Source: Candidatus Yanofskybacteria bacterium RIFCSPLOWO2_01_FULL_42_49
GTDB lineage: Bacteria > Patescibacteriota > Minisyncoccia > 2-02-FULL-40-12 > GWA2-44-9
Assembly: GCA_001795615.1 (NCBI GenBank)
Contig: MGKI01000001.1
Location: forward strand, 1 to 48,098
Direction of reading: 5' to 3'
Length of the DNA stretch: 48,098 nt
The notes beneath the pieces are model-generated. The model saw only the letters and a list, made by a program, of their open reading frames with translations. It did no database searches and was not told the origin of the DNA. Position 1 is the stretch's first letter; every line of letters begins with the position of its first letter. Shown here piece by piece: positions 9,501-18,151 of this stretch. Position numbers and translations under genes: made by a program.

Positions 9501-10553
9501 GAAACTCGGCTTCTTCTGCTCCGTTTTAGCTAAATACTCCCGCCGTGCTTCTTCCGCTTCCTCCAAAAACAGTTTTAGCGCTCCAGCGCCGTTAATAACA
9601 ACTTCTTTGGATAGGCGTTCCCAGTAGCCATCGAGGATGTAGGAACCGATTTGTTCGTGAGTAACTACAAATTTTGAAATTTCTAGCCCCAATGAACCGA
9701 ATTTAATATCTACAAAAGCTAATGGAAATTCTTTATTAGTTCTTGAGTCAATGCCAACAATAAAATAATTTTCTCCACTGTCTATTTTTAATTTCTTAAT
9801 GCTACCTATCAGAGGTTTTGAATACTTTTCATTACTAATCGTATCTTTACTGAAAAAATTATTATTAGAATAATTAGCAACCCTATCAAAATAGCTCCCC
9901 ATGCTACTTAACGAAACCGGTTTTTCTCTTCTTAAAAACAATGTTCTGGCAATTTGAAAATTATCAGGATTCCATTTAGCCATTTCGTGTTCATAAGGAC
10001 TGCCGAGATCCAATATCGGTGGATGCGTATCATCTCTGCTATGGTCTGGCACACCGGCGTCTTCAAGCAAATGTAATATGTGCCCAAAGGCGACAAACGC
10101 CCTCTCTCTGTTGCCTTTTGCATAATCTTCCAACGCTCTCCCATACGAGAAGTCCGCTTCCGACGAGTCGTTAAATACCGAGGTAAAACCGGCGTATTGC
10201 CTGCCCAATACATTCATCTGAAAGTTAGCCGCCAGCCCCCAATCTTTTGACGAAGCGCCGGCAACCATTGCTAAACCGCGGTTATGAACCGGATCATAAA
10301 AATGGTACAGCATCCTTACTCCGTCGTCCTCGTTGATAGAACCTTGAACTAGCCACTGTTTTTCTTGGTATGACAACTTTTGATCGGGAAAACTTAAGTT
10401 ATGGAAGTCCGCTATTTCATCAGTCAAGGCCGGATGAGTATTGTTTTGGTCATAGGCAAAAACCGGGGCTGCGAGTACCAAAAAGGCGCTTAAAAGCGCC
10501 CCTCCTAAAATAAAACTTAGTACTTTAAAAAGCATAGATTTTCCAAATTCCAC
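6513..10553 (-). CDS. Multidomain exoprotein: Zn-dependent phospholipase C-like + lamin-tail-like domain + ComEA-like helix-hairpin-helix + FN3-like + PQQ/beta-propeller-like repeats
   Basis: Signal peptide; HILHLLEDAGVPDHSRDD (PLC-like); VVINEIAWAGTMASANDEWIELYN (LTD); ININTADKTSLMSLPGIGEVKSQAIIDYR (ComEA HhH); repeated GTPAVLSDGTVYFG / ANVYFSTQNGKLYSID (PQQ-like). Confidence 0.75.
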   Translation of the reverse strand: MEFGKSMLFKVLSFILGGALLSAFLVLAAPVFAYDQNNTHPALTDEIADFHNLSFPDQKLSYQEKQWLVQGSINEDDGVRMLYHFYDPVHNRGLAMVAGASSKDWGLAANFQMNVLGRQYAGFTSVFNDSSEADFSYGRALEDYAKGNRERAFVAFGHILHLLEDAGVPDHSRDDTHPPILDLGSPYEHEMAKWNPDNFQIARTLFLRREKPVSLSSMGSYFDRVANYSNNNFFSKDTISNEKYSKPLIGSIKKLKIDSGENYFIVGIDSRTNKEFPLAFVDIKFGSLGLEISKFVVTHEQIGSYILDGYWERLSKEVVINGAGALKLFLEEAEEARREYLAKTEQKKPSFWAQMLGVFGFGSDLLTTPDVGTTSGVKDGTSDVKDTELSTRPTFDGSNPQGGDTDDTRGDRKMSPTVSPMLPMVSPLPLVSPFMSPVSTSSPQASPTPKLTTSDGQKISDVKTTGRVVINEIAWAGTMASANDEWIELYNTENFDINLAGWTLKAEDGTPEIIISGLTTPDGGTTSGVNNSVIKAQGYFLLERTDDSTVNTVTADQIYSGALGNEGEVLRLVNSAGTLIDTAGKADEKWLFGNSVGKVSMERTPDGGWKNFTGNPSAKDANGNFINGTPGTANSTAVVTFSSGGGGGGGGGSTSSPSPSPTPTPTPTPSPSPTPSPSPTPSPEPTPEKININTADKTSLMSLPGIGEVKSQAIIDYRTTNGPFSQIEDIQNVSGIGPVTFENIKDLITVGDVVSKPSAVTDLATVHHSPTITATWSAPDSGSFNAASLSYDLRYSADDFSDDDSIWDDATVIASSSLPNVGTKGASQNASFDISYEYGQTVYFALKTRPLSCGTDSCDGESELSNIGEVSFPAAIDDDSWAMLGKDQYHTSFADVAGPAGPSPTVSEFPVDPEDPLSEFDNVFRSDQISAPCDNGGDNVRIYDHNQNSVGAFPCAGGGGTWIGYFNNSYNDTIFTQFEQVGTLPCGTYEECKNKETTLSIRQVVLRADGWTPLPTWSVGQPVADADGNIYFGTTDGLSYKLLKLNKNGVKQWEYPTNVSIGTPAVLSDGTVYFGRSGAGGVLAFTALKSDGSKKWDYDDASTVKSIAVSPAGEPHFTFTSGTDKLAVLNTDGSLKTTISGSGLNGFTPVVLDDGTIITAKYVSGNQFFNGYSADGSQFWPAELFYTGTNGNTPTNPSYDQSSGKTYSAAGPKLFSISSDGSTLNSKDIAPWDYSATTTVAITSDTLFVGFSNLTNPASGSKLFSIKKSDLTVNWSFSADSKINQQMAIDKDANVYFSTQNGKLYSIDSTGSQRWVIDFGSNSDISPVLTKHGLIWSYGNKVVGVN
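8500..8620 (-). repeat. Low-complexity Ser/Pro/Thr-Pro linker and poly-Gly tract
   Basis: SGGGGGGGGGSTSSPSPSPTPTPTPTPSPSPTPSPSPTPSPEPTPE. Confidence 0.9.
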
Positions 10554-11046
10554 TTGGATATCTAAGAAATTCCGTTGTATTTGTATATTTGCCGGCAGGA
10601 AATTCTAACTTTTGACTTTCATATTCTAAGGTTGAGTCTTTCTGAAGCACTACTTCATATTCAAACATGCCTGTATTTTCGTCTACACTTTCAACTCTTT
10701 TCCATATTTCTTTGGCTTCCTCAAGTTCACTAACAAACCCGCCAAGAGAACCTACTTTTTTATATTCTGACAATGTTTTATTCCATTTTTCTTGATCTTC
10801 CACCACAAAATACTTACTCGCCAGTTCAACATCGCCCTTCTTAAGCGCGTCAATGAACATATCGTATGTTTCTTCCGGAGTTTTCCCGCCGTAGGTGTCG
10901 GCGTAGTAGGGTTCCTCAACTTTGTCGTAAGCACGTTTTAACTGCCAGCTTTTGTAGCCGGGAAGAAACCAAACAATCGCCAATACGACCAAAATTAAAA
11001 CTGGCACCCCAGCCCAACCCTTAAATATATTCTTCCAATTCAGCAT
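10525..11046 (-). CDS. Small membrane-anchored hypothetical protein
   Basis: N-terminal TM then soluble domain (ETYDMFIDALKKGDVELASKYF...); ORF 5' end overlaps a palindrome, start placed at MLNWKNIF. Confidence 0.6.
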   Translation of the reverse strand: MLNWKNIFKGWAGVPVLILVVLAIVWFLPGYKSWQLKRAYDKVEEPYYADTYGGKTPEETYDMFIDALKKGDVELASKYFVVEDQEKWNKTLSEYKKVGSLGGFVSELEEAKEIWKRVESVDENTGMFEYEVVLQKDSTLEYESQKLEFPAGKYTNTTEFLRYPSGIWKIYAF

Positions 11047-11067
11047 AATAACAAAGCAAAACCCCAT

Positions 11068-11108
11068 CCCTGTGGATAATCGACATCGCAAGTCGATTAT
11101 CCACAGGG
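11068..11108. repeat. DnaA-box palindrome copy 1
   Basis: CCCTGTGGATAATCGAC-atcgcaa-GTCGATTATCCACAGGG, 17-bp perfect arms. Confidence 0.95.
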
Positions 11109-11342
11109 GCTGTCACTAACAATAAACTAAAAAGGTTGGGGTTTTAAATTTTTGTAACCTGCTACGACCTAATCATATTAAAAATATAGCGGACTGCCAA
11201 ATTCAGGAGGGACAGAGTTTGGCATTCCTTTTAAATCGCAGCAGATTACAAAAATTCAAAAAAAATAAAAACAGAAACTAGGGTCTGTATGTATAATTCT
11301 TTACCAAAATGAAATTTTACCGTCAACACCGTTAATTCACAA

Positions 11343-11368
11343 CCTGTGGATAATCGACTTGCGATGTC
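11343..11368. repeat. Degenerate DnaA-box palindrome copy 2
   Basis: CCTGTGGATAATCGACTTGCGATGTCGATAAT, right arm truncated. Confidence 0.75.
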
Positions 11369-11378
11369 GATAATGAGA

Positions 11379-13250
11379 CTAGTTCAAGTCCTGTTTGACC
11401 GTTTTGTAAAATTTATAGTTACCCCCTTGCGGATCGAAAAAGTAATAAGTGGCCCAGAGTTGACCAGGAGCGTTGCGGTAATGGAGTGGGTAGTTTTCTA
11501 CCGCTTCAAGACTTAGACCACCTTCCACTTCCTTAAATTCCAGAAATTCTATTTTTTTTGTCCTAAATGCCTCTTTTAATGCATCAAATTCAGAATTGTG
11601 ATAGACAATCCGATATTGATTGCCTTCTTTTTTTAAAAGATAGTGGGTAAAATGCGCTAAGTACTTACCGGATATCAAAATTTCATCTCTCCCGTCTTTA
11701 TCAATGTCCAAATATTTTACATATATCGGCTTTTTTCTATCCATGGCTAAAAAATTTCCGGCGCTAGAGCGTGTTATAGCTAGCGGTAAATGCTGAAACC
11801 AAACTCCATTTAAAATATGGGCTTTTGTTAAGTAATCTTCGGTTCCTTTTATATCCTCAAAGGTAACGTAGGTCTTTCCTTGTAAAACGAACAGGCTAAA
11901 AACGAGAGCGGGTAATAGAAGCAAGGGCAGCAACATGAACCACAATTTATTTCCTTGGGGATCAATCCCGTTTTTGTAAATTTTCCAAACCCTATCTCTG
12001 TAGTCCTTTGTACCCGGTCCATATCTCAAAACAACTTCTTTCCATGATACCCATTCTCTGCGCCAATTTGAACTTTCTTGAATATTGTTTTGGGCTTTAT
12101 GATACAACCACCTCACACCCCACTTAATGCTTGCTTCCGGAGTACTAGCGTTTGCTTCCTGTTCAAACAGGCGTTTGAGTTTTCCGTTTACAACCTCATA
12201 TTCTGTTTCTTCTTCTCCGTCGTCGAGCAGAACATGAATTGCTTTATTGCGAGGGTCGGCAACCTGCATTATGTCCGGATGACTCGGATATTCGTCTACA
12301 TCATTTTCGTAGTAACCCACACGGGTCTCGACATAGATCATAGCTTTGACCAAGTTCGGATCTAAAAGCTCTGGAGGCGGGTCAGTTTGATTTAAAAATT
12401 CATTATTCCAGTCATCGACAACGGTTTCTATGGTTGTATCGTAACGGTTATAATCTTCATTCCCGTAAACTCCTCTATAAGTATATGTGATGATGTTGAT
12501 AGCGCTCCCTAAATTATCGTGACTTTTTGCAAGAGTTAATTCCACTTTTTCCAGTACGGGCGTATTATCCGTCCAAAGTTCAATATAATGAAGACCTGCG
12601 GCTAAATTAAGTTTTTTATCAAATGTCTTTGATTGACCTTTAAGAACGCGCCCGCACCAATACCAATATTTGTGGGATTTGGGGATGTCATTTACTTGGC
12701 GCTGGCCATTTATTTTTAATTGCAAATCATTGTCGTCTCTGTTTTGTTTTTTGTTGGCGCTTGCTTGAATCCCCAATTTTTCCAAAGACAGGTTAACCAA
12801 AACAACAGAGAGCCATGGCCGACGATTTCCGGCTTCGATTTTGGGAAATTGGTTGAGAGTGATGATTTTTTGGTTTTGAGAATGGTAAACTATGACGGTT
12901 TCAAGCAAAGGTAATTGATCGGCAAAAAAATTTAGAGAATGTTGGCCTGTTTCCAGATTAATTAAAAACATATTGGTCTGTTGCAGTCCTGATAGTTTAT
13001 TACCATTCCAAGCCGTCTCTGAATCAAACAGACCTCTTTTACCATTCAGCTTTGGGAATTCTTTGTCATCAATTTTTACCGCCAGATCGTCGTCTTTTAA
13101 AAAAGAAACAAATCTTAAAGTATTCTGCAGCCAGCTTCTAGCCCGACCAGTTATTTCAATAACATATAACCCCGTTTCTGGTATATTGAAATCATATACA
13201 AATTCGTCCTTGATATATTTATCAAGTTTTTCTTCCAGTATTGAACGCAT
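11379..13250 (-). CDS. Protein with lysozyme/lytic-transglycosylase-like domain and C-terminal extracellular region
   Basis: LVKAMIYVETRVG...ASTPEASIKWGVRWLYHKAQNN (SLT-like); TM segment; later DIDKDGRDEILISG (FG-GAP-like). Confidence 0.5.
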   Translation of the reverse strand: MRSILEEKLDKYIKDEFVYDFNIPETGLYVIEITGRARSWLQNTLRFVSFLKDDDLAVKIDDKEFPKLNGKRGLFDSETAWNGNKLSGLQQTNMFLINLETGQHSLNFFADQLPLLETVIVYHSQNQKIITLNQFPKIEAGNRRPWLSVVLVNLSLEKLGIQASANKKQNRDDNDLQLKINGQRQVNDIPKSHKYWYWCGRVLKGQSKTFDKKLNLAAGLHYIELWTDNTPVLEKVELTLAKSHDNLGSAINIITYTYRGVYGNEDYNRYDTTIETVVDDWNNEFLNQTDPPPELLDPNLVKAMIYVETRVGYYENDVDEYPSHPDIMQVADPRNKAIHVLLDDGEEETEYEVVNGKLKRLFEQEANASTPEASIKWGVRWLYHKAQNNIQESSNWRREWVSWKEVVLRYGPGTKDYRDRVWKIYKNGIDPQGNKLWFMLLPLLLLPALVFSLFVLQGKTYVTFEDIKGTEDYLTKAHILNGVWFQHLPLAITRSSAGNFLAMDRKKPIYVKYLDIDKDGRDEILISGKYLAHFTHYLLKKEGNQYRIVYHNSEFDALKEAFRTKKIEFLEFKEVEGGLSLEAVENYPLHYRNAPGQLWATYYFFDPQGGNYKFYKTVKQDLN

Positions 13251-13309
13251 GCGTTTTATTTTTAAATTTATTTAAATTTTACCACTTTATCGCAAAGAAC
13301 ATCAGACAA

Positions 13310-13352
13310 TACCTGTGGATAATCGACTTGCGAAGTCGATTATCCACAGGTA
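13310..13352. repeat. DnaA-box palindrome copy 3 (left flank of RAYT)
   Basis: TACCTGTGGATAATCGACTTGCGAAGTCGATTATCCACAGGTA; 43 bp, palindromic except the central GCG. Confidence 0.97.
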
Positions 13353-13362
13353 TACTGTCGGG

Positions 13363-14028
13363 ATGGAAAATGTCTACCATGCATTAAATCGCGGAGTCGA
13401 AAAAAGAGAGATCTTTCTGGATAAGCAGGATTATCTTAGATTTGTCCATGATCTCTATGAATTAAACGACGAAGACAGGGTTGAAAATTCTACAAGAATT
13501 TTTAAAATTGATCCCGGACTAACTAGTACTACTACCAGAAAGAAAAGAAAGACTCTTGTCGATATTCTCGCTTTTTGTTTAATGCCTAATCATTATCATT
13601 TAATGCTCTCGCCGCGAGTCAAAAATGGGATCCCTAAATTTATGGCTAAGATAAACATCGGCTATGCGAAATATTTCAACCAGAAATACGAAAGAGAAGG
13701 CGCGTTATTTCAAGGAAGATACAAGAAAATACTCATTACCGACAATACCCACTTCCTCCATTTGCCGTTTTATATTCACTTCAACCCTCTTGACTTGAAA
13801 TACCCGGAATGGAGAGAGAATAATATATCAAGTCCTCAAAAGACGCTTGAATTTCTAGAGTACTATAAATGGAGCAGCCATTTGGAATATCTTGGTGCGA
13901 AAAATTACGGCTCGGTTTTAAATAAAAAGATCTTAGATGAAATTTTTGACGGAAGCGCCGGTTATAAAAAACTTGTCGAAACCTACCTCAAAGATATTCA
14001 AATAGACATCAAAGTTTCCCTTGAATAA
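13363..14028 (+). CDS. REP-associated tyrosine transposase (Y1 transposase, RAYT/IS200-like)
   Basis: MENVYHALNRGVEKREIFLDKQDYLRFV..., CLMPNHYHLML (HUH-type His motif), ALFQGRYKKILI, YIHFNPL. Confidence 0.93.
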   Translation: MENVYHALNRGVEKREIFLDKQDYLRFVHDLYELNDEDRVENSTRIFKIDPGLTSTTTRKKRKTLVDILAFCLMPNHYHLMLSPRVKNGIPKFMAKINIGYAKYFNQKYEREGALFQGRYKKILITDNTHFLHLPFYIHFNPLDLKYPEWRENNISSPQKTLEFLEYYKWSSHLEYLGAKNYGSVLNKKILDEIFDGSAGYKKLVETYLKDIQIDIKVSLE

Positions 14029-14068
14029 CCTGTAGATAATCGACTTGCGAAGTCGATTATCTACAGGT
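14028..14068. repeat. DnaA-box-like palindrome copy 4 (right flank of RAYT)
   Basis: ACCTGTAGATAATCGACTTGCGAAGTCGATTATCTACAGGT; symmetric G>A / C>T change relative to copy 3; overlaps the last base of the RAYT stop codon. Confidence 0.97.
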
Positions 14069-14082
14069 AGAACTACCTAGGG

Positions 14083-14808
14083 TTATTTAAAGTTTCGGTT
14101 CTTGCGGACGAGGAGATTGGCCTGGTGAAGAGATTCGAAAGTACCGGCATCTATCCAGTACTTTTTAGCTTTAATGAAATCCATACTGCCCTCGCGAATA
14201 TACCAATTGTTTACATCGGTTATTTCATACTCTCCGCGATCAGACGGTTTGAGATTATCGATAATATTAAAGACGCGGTTGTCATACAGATATAAGCCGG
14301 TCACCGCCCAGTCTGACGGCGGATTTTTGGGTTTTTCTATAACTCGTTCGACTTTTTTATTTTTGAATTTAGCCACGCCAAATCTTTGCGGATCGGGGAC
14401 CCGTTTCAAAACAACAGCAGCGCCACTATTTTTTTTGTCAAAATTGGAAAAGTCTTTACTAAATTCGTCCCCAAAAATATTATCCCCAAGAATAAGAGCA
14501 ACCTTTTTACCATCAGAAAACGATTTTGCTAAACCAAGACCATGAGCGATACCCTTCGGTTCTACTTGAATCGTATAGTATAAATTAACACCGAACTCTT
14601 CTCCCGAACCAAGTAATTTAACATATTGATCGGTATGTTCAGGCCCGCATACAACAAGAATGTCTTTAACCCCAGCTTTTTTGAGGGTTAAAATAGGATA
14701 ATAAATTATCGGCTTATCGCCTACGGGAAGAAAATGCTTGCCTGTTACTTTTGTGACCGGCCAAAGACGAGTACCTTTACCTCCGGCCAAAACAACGCCT
14801 TTTATCAT
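14083..14808 (-). CDS. rfbA: Glucose-1-phosphate thymidylyltransferase-like nucleotidyltransferase
   Basis: MIKGVVLAGGKGTRLWPVTKVTGKHFLPVGDKPIIYYPI; LILGDNIFG; RGEYEITDVNNWYI. Confidence 0.9.
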   Translation of the reverse strand: MIKGVVLAGGKGTRLWPVTKVTGKHFLPVGDKPIIYYPILTLKKAGVKDILVVCGPEHTDQYVKLLGSGEEFGVNLYYTIQVEPKGIAHGLGLAKSFSDGKKVALILGDNIFGDEFSKDFSNFDKKNSGAAVVLKRVPDPQRFGVAKFKNKKVERVIEKPKNPPSDWAVTGLYLYDNRVFNIIDNLKPSDRGEYEITDVNNWYIREGSMDFIKAKKYWIDAGTFESLHQANLLVRKNRNFK

Positions 14809-15473
14809 AAATTTGTTACTAAATAATACACCGCTCCGTCTTCTGACTTTTTCTTTAATAATCCTTCGTCGATAAGTTCTTTTAAGTTTCGTTTTACGGT
14901 TCTGTCGGATAAGGCGTTAAACTCGCTTATGATTTTCTTAGTTCTCACATCTGGGAACCGTTTAATAAAATTGAAAATTTTTTCTTTACTGGAGTTGGAC
15001 TTTAAGGCCGACCCGGCAGCTTTATTTTTAAGAGCAGGTTTAATTTTAATTTCGGAAACAGAGGTCGGTTGGCTTTCAGTCTTCTTCTCGATTAGCTTTG
15101 TAACTTGGCTGTGTTTTAAAATGTGGAGCTTAAGCTTAAGAAGGTTTTTATGGGCTAAAAGTAGGGGAGTGATGTTGTTTTTGGTATCATGTTCTAAGTA
15201 TTCCAGACAATCAAGAACACCCCTTATGGAGTTTAACAAGTTTTTATAATAATATTGTGCGACGTTAATAGGGTGTTGCGCAGCACTGTTAGATTTTGCA
15301 ATACTTTCGGCCCTGCGAAGTTCTGTTTCTACGACATATTCGATAAATACCAACACCATGTCTGATATTTTCCCGTAAAGCTTCTCTGCCAAAAACCTCT
15401 CCTCTACTTTTGCGAGCAGCTTGGAAAGCAGAACAACTGAATTTATAAATTTTAGTGTGTCTTCCCTTTCCAT
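14805..15473 (-). CDS. Hypothetical protein with C-terminal winged-helix domain
   Basis: C-terminus KEKIFNFIKRFPDVRTKKIISEFNALSDRTVKRNLKELIDEGLLKKK. Confidence 0.6.
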   Translation of the reverse strand: MEREDTLKFINSVVLLSKLLAKVEERFLAEKLYGKISDMVLVFIEYVVETELRRAESIAKSNSAAQHPINVAQYYYKNLLNSIRGVLDCLEYLEHDTKNNITPLLLAHKNLLKLKLHILKHSQVTKLIEKKTESQPTSVSEIKIKPALKNKAAGSALKSNSSKEKIFNFIKRFPDVRTKKIISEFNALSDRTVKRNLKELIDEGLLKKKSEDGAVYYLVTNL

Positions 15474-15478
15474 AGAAC

Positions 15479-15523
15479 AAACCTGTGGATAAACGACTTC
15501 GCAAGTCGTTTATCCACAGGTTT
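15479..15523. repeat. DnaA-box palindrome copy 5
   Basis: AAACCTGTGGATAAACGACTTCGCAAGTCGTTTATCCACAGGTTT, 45 bp. Confidence 0.97.
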
Positions 15524-15528
15524 TGGAT

Positions 15529-16251
15529 TTAGATTGATTCGAAATAACTTTTTATAAAATCGTCCACGGCTTCTGCTTTTACCAAATGAACCATCCCGTT
15601 TCGTAAATACGCCATACCAATAACGACTCCCGAGTTATCTATAACTTTAGAGCCGCTCAAGAAATACTTGGCTTCCGTGTTTAAAATTACATCTTTAGAA
15701 AGAATGTAGCTGACCATTCCTCTTTGCGCAAAGGCGTTCGAATGTAAAAGCTCAATTACCTTACCGGACACTATTATGTCTTGACCAGGTTGAAATTGAT
15801 AGTTGCGATCAAAACGAGCCACATCCACATCTGCAGCACCAGATTTTATTAAAGCTAAATTTTTAAAACTGTCGAATTTTACTAATTGCCCCCGCAATAT
15901 TTTGTCTTGATAAAAAACTTGTATCACATCGACCCCAAAAATAAGGTCAAAAGTTGTGACGATTAGGCCATCAGAAGAGACGATCATTCCGCTTCCTTCT
16001 TTTGTTACTTTTCCGTCTTTAAACGACTGGACAGCCACAGTGCTCAATGCATGATCTGATGTTATCTTTTCCCAAAAGTCCGGAGAAACAATCGGCGTAG
16101 GAGTCGGCGCAGGCGTACTTCCTAAAAAGCCGACTAAATCGCCCTTTATAAAATTAAAGGCGATTGAATTGCTTCCCGGAACGGATAAAATAAAAAACCA
16201 AGCGGCAACACCGCCTAGAAATCCAATAAGCATTATTTTAATATAATTCAT
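15529..16251 (-). CDS. Trypsin-like (HtrA/Deg-type) protease-like protein, probably degenerate active site
   Basis: GSGMIVSSDGLIVTTFDLIFGVDVIQVFYQDK...KNLALIK...GVVIGMAYLRNG. Confidence 0.55.
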   Translation of the reverse strand: MNYIKIMLIGFLGGVAAWFFILSVPGSNSIAFNFIKGDLVGFLGSTPAPTPTPIVSPDFWEKITSDHALSTVAVQSFKDGKVTKEGSGMIVSSDGLIVTTFDLIFGVDVIQVFYQDKILRGQLVKFDSFKNLALIKSGAADVDVARFDRNYQFQPGQDIIVSGKVIELLHSNAFAQRGMVSYILSKDVILNTEAKYFLSGSKVIDNSGVVIGMAYLRNGMVHLVKAEAVDDFIKSYFESI

Positions 16252-16254
16252 TTA

Positions 16255-17280
16255 TCAGGGCTTAAATAACTCCTTGGCGCGGTTCCAGTGATCCGGATAT
16301 CCTTGCTGCTTCAGCCAATACCACCATTCCGCACCCCACAGATAGAAACCATTAAAACCGGTTTTAGAAGAAAAATCAATCATCTCTTCAAATTTATCCA
16401 GACCCATTCTGTCCAATTGAACTTCTTTTGATGTTTCTATAATCGGCTGAAGCAACCACGGTTCAGAAGATACTTCTATGATAAATGACGATTTGGGTCC
16501 CAAAAAAAGCCGCACAAGATTATGTTTTATCCTGAAAAATGCCGGAATAATCGGGTATCTTATCGGAAAACCAATAGATCTCGGCCAGACATATAAATAC
16601 AGGCTGGTTCCAAAAACATCTGCCCTCGAATAAGCCCTAAACCAGTCGCCGAATTCACCACTATCCGTAACCACTATCTGATGATGAGGATCTAAACGGC
16701 GAACTAACTCTATCTCTTTTTCTAAAATTTCACTGACTCTTTCGTTGTGCACCCCACAATAAGCCCTGCTAAAATATACAAGAAAAGGTTCGTTTTCAAC
16801 CTGCCAATAACGAAGCGAGGGGGAGTCCTTATACCGCTCAACGACTGTTTCAATATACTTTAAAAGTTCTTCCTCGTGTTGGACGTGAGTTAAGTCGTTA
16901 ACCCATTTGGGTGTATGGCATTCCGGCCAGCCAGGAAGCCGATGACCAACAGCTAATATTACTGAGCCGTTTCTTTTCTCGGCTTCAGCCATCTGGAAAT
17001 CAAGTTCAGAAAAATTATACTTATCTTTCTCCGGTTCAGTTAACGGCCAGTGAGCAGAAAACCTAAAATTCCTGACGCCAAGATCATCCAGTATCGCCAG
17101 ATATGTTTCTTTCCAATCCAGCTTAAGTTCATCGGCGTGAAAACGGCTGAAAGAAACACCATACCTAAAATAATCACTCCCGGAGTAAAAATTAAGAGAG
17201 AGGATAAATAAAAACACAAAGATTGCCAGAAGCGCGATCAGAATTTTTTTTACCGCATGTGAAAATTTAAATTTAACCAT
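16255..17280 (-). CDS. Glycoside-hydrolase-like (TIM-barrel) secreted protein
   Basis: LDDLGVRNFRFSAHWPLTEPEKDKYNFSELDFQMAEAEKRN; LRYWQVENEPFL; GFYLWGAEWWYWL. Confidence 0.65.
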   Translation of the reverse strand: MVKFKFSHAVKKILIALLAIFVFLFILSLNFYSGSDYFRYGVSFSRFHADELKLDWKETYLAILDDLGVRNFRFSAHWPLTEPEKDKYNFSELDFQMAEAEKRNGSVILAVGHRLPGWPECHTPKWVNDLTHVQHEEELLKYIETVVERYKDSPSLRYWQVENEPFLVYFSRAYCGVHNERVSEILEKEIELVRRLDPHHQIVVTDSGEFGDWFRAYSRADVFGTSLYLYVWPRSIGFPIRYPIIPAFFRIKHNLVRLFLGPKSSFIIEVSSEPWLLQPIIETSKEVQLDRMGLDKFEEMIDFSSKTGFNGFYLWGAEWWYWLKQQGYPDHWNRAKELFKP

Positions 17281-18151
17281 TTTGGATAAAAAGTATCAGG
17301 AAACCGACTAAGACAGCAGAAATTCCTGAAAGTTTATGCAGAAGAGAAGCTCTGTTTGTTTTTTCCCTAATCCCAGAAATTTTACTACCCAAAAAAAGAG
17401 CTAAAACGAAAGTCAACAAAAACTGTATTCCTAAAAGCCCATTAACAAGAGAGACATTTCCCAGATCTATCGCAAAATAAAGAATTATAAACCCGACCCC
17501 GGCAAGCAGTTTATTAAAGACGAAAAGTCCCTTCGACCGTCCGGACGAGTGTTGATATGTAAAATTGACCTCTTTTCGAACATGTTGAAATATTAACGAA
17601 ACAAACGCACTTCCGATGAAACCCACCCTCGTCCAAAACAGCCCATTTACAAAACCAGAGACATTAAAGGAGAGTTTTAACAGCACATAGTAAAAACCAA
17701 ATGCTATTCCGGCCAAAATAGCCCAGATGAAAATATGTTTTTCTATTTTCCCTAAAAGCAAAATACCCAGAATTAAAAACAAAAAAGCAAATAGATTGGC
17801 TGTGGAAAGATTGTCTTTGAGGATAAACACCGAAAAAACATAGGTAAATATGGTGCCCATGGTCCCGACTTGTGTTGCCGCAACCGAAACATCGCTTTCC
17901 TTGATTGATTTGTAAAGAAACATCAGGCCGACGAAAAACGCCGTCCCGGATATTGTCATTAATAATAAAATATCAAAACTTGGCCAATGAACTCCAAAGG
18001 GAATTAGAAACACGGCGCCCAAACTTAAAACGGCTACGCCAAAAGCGTAGGCGTGATACTTGGGCATATTGCCGGCGAGAAGATATTTGTCAATTATAAA
18101 AACGATGGCGTTTATAAAGTAGGCGAGTAGTGCGAGATAGAGCCAGAGCAA
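17273..18151 (-). CDS. EamA/DMT-like membrane transporter
   Basis: ~10 TM helices, two-repeat DMT pattern. Confidence 0.6.
   Translation of the reverse strand: MLWLYLALLAYFINAIVFIIDKYLLAGNMPKYHAYAFGVAVLSLGAVFLIPFGVHWPSFDILLLMTISGTAFFVGLMFLYKSIKESDVSVAATQVGTMGTIFTYVFSVFILKDNLSTANLFAFLFLILGILLLGKIEKHIFIWAILAGIAFGFYYVLLKLSFNVSGFVNGLFWTRVGFIGSAFVSLIFQHVRKEVNFTYQHSSGRSKGLFVFNKLLAGVGFIILYFAIDLGNVSLVNGLLGIQFLLTFVLALFLGSKISGIREKTNRASLLHKLSGISAVLVGFLILFIQNG

Noticed and set aside
11068-15523. Replication origin (many DnaA boxes)
   Set aside because: Boxes are confined to the RAYT-associated palindromes; no dnaA, dnaN or other origin-linked genes and no clear AT-rich unwinding element were seen.
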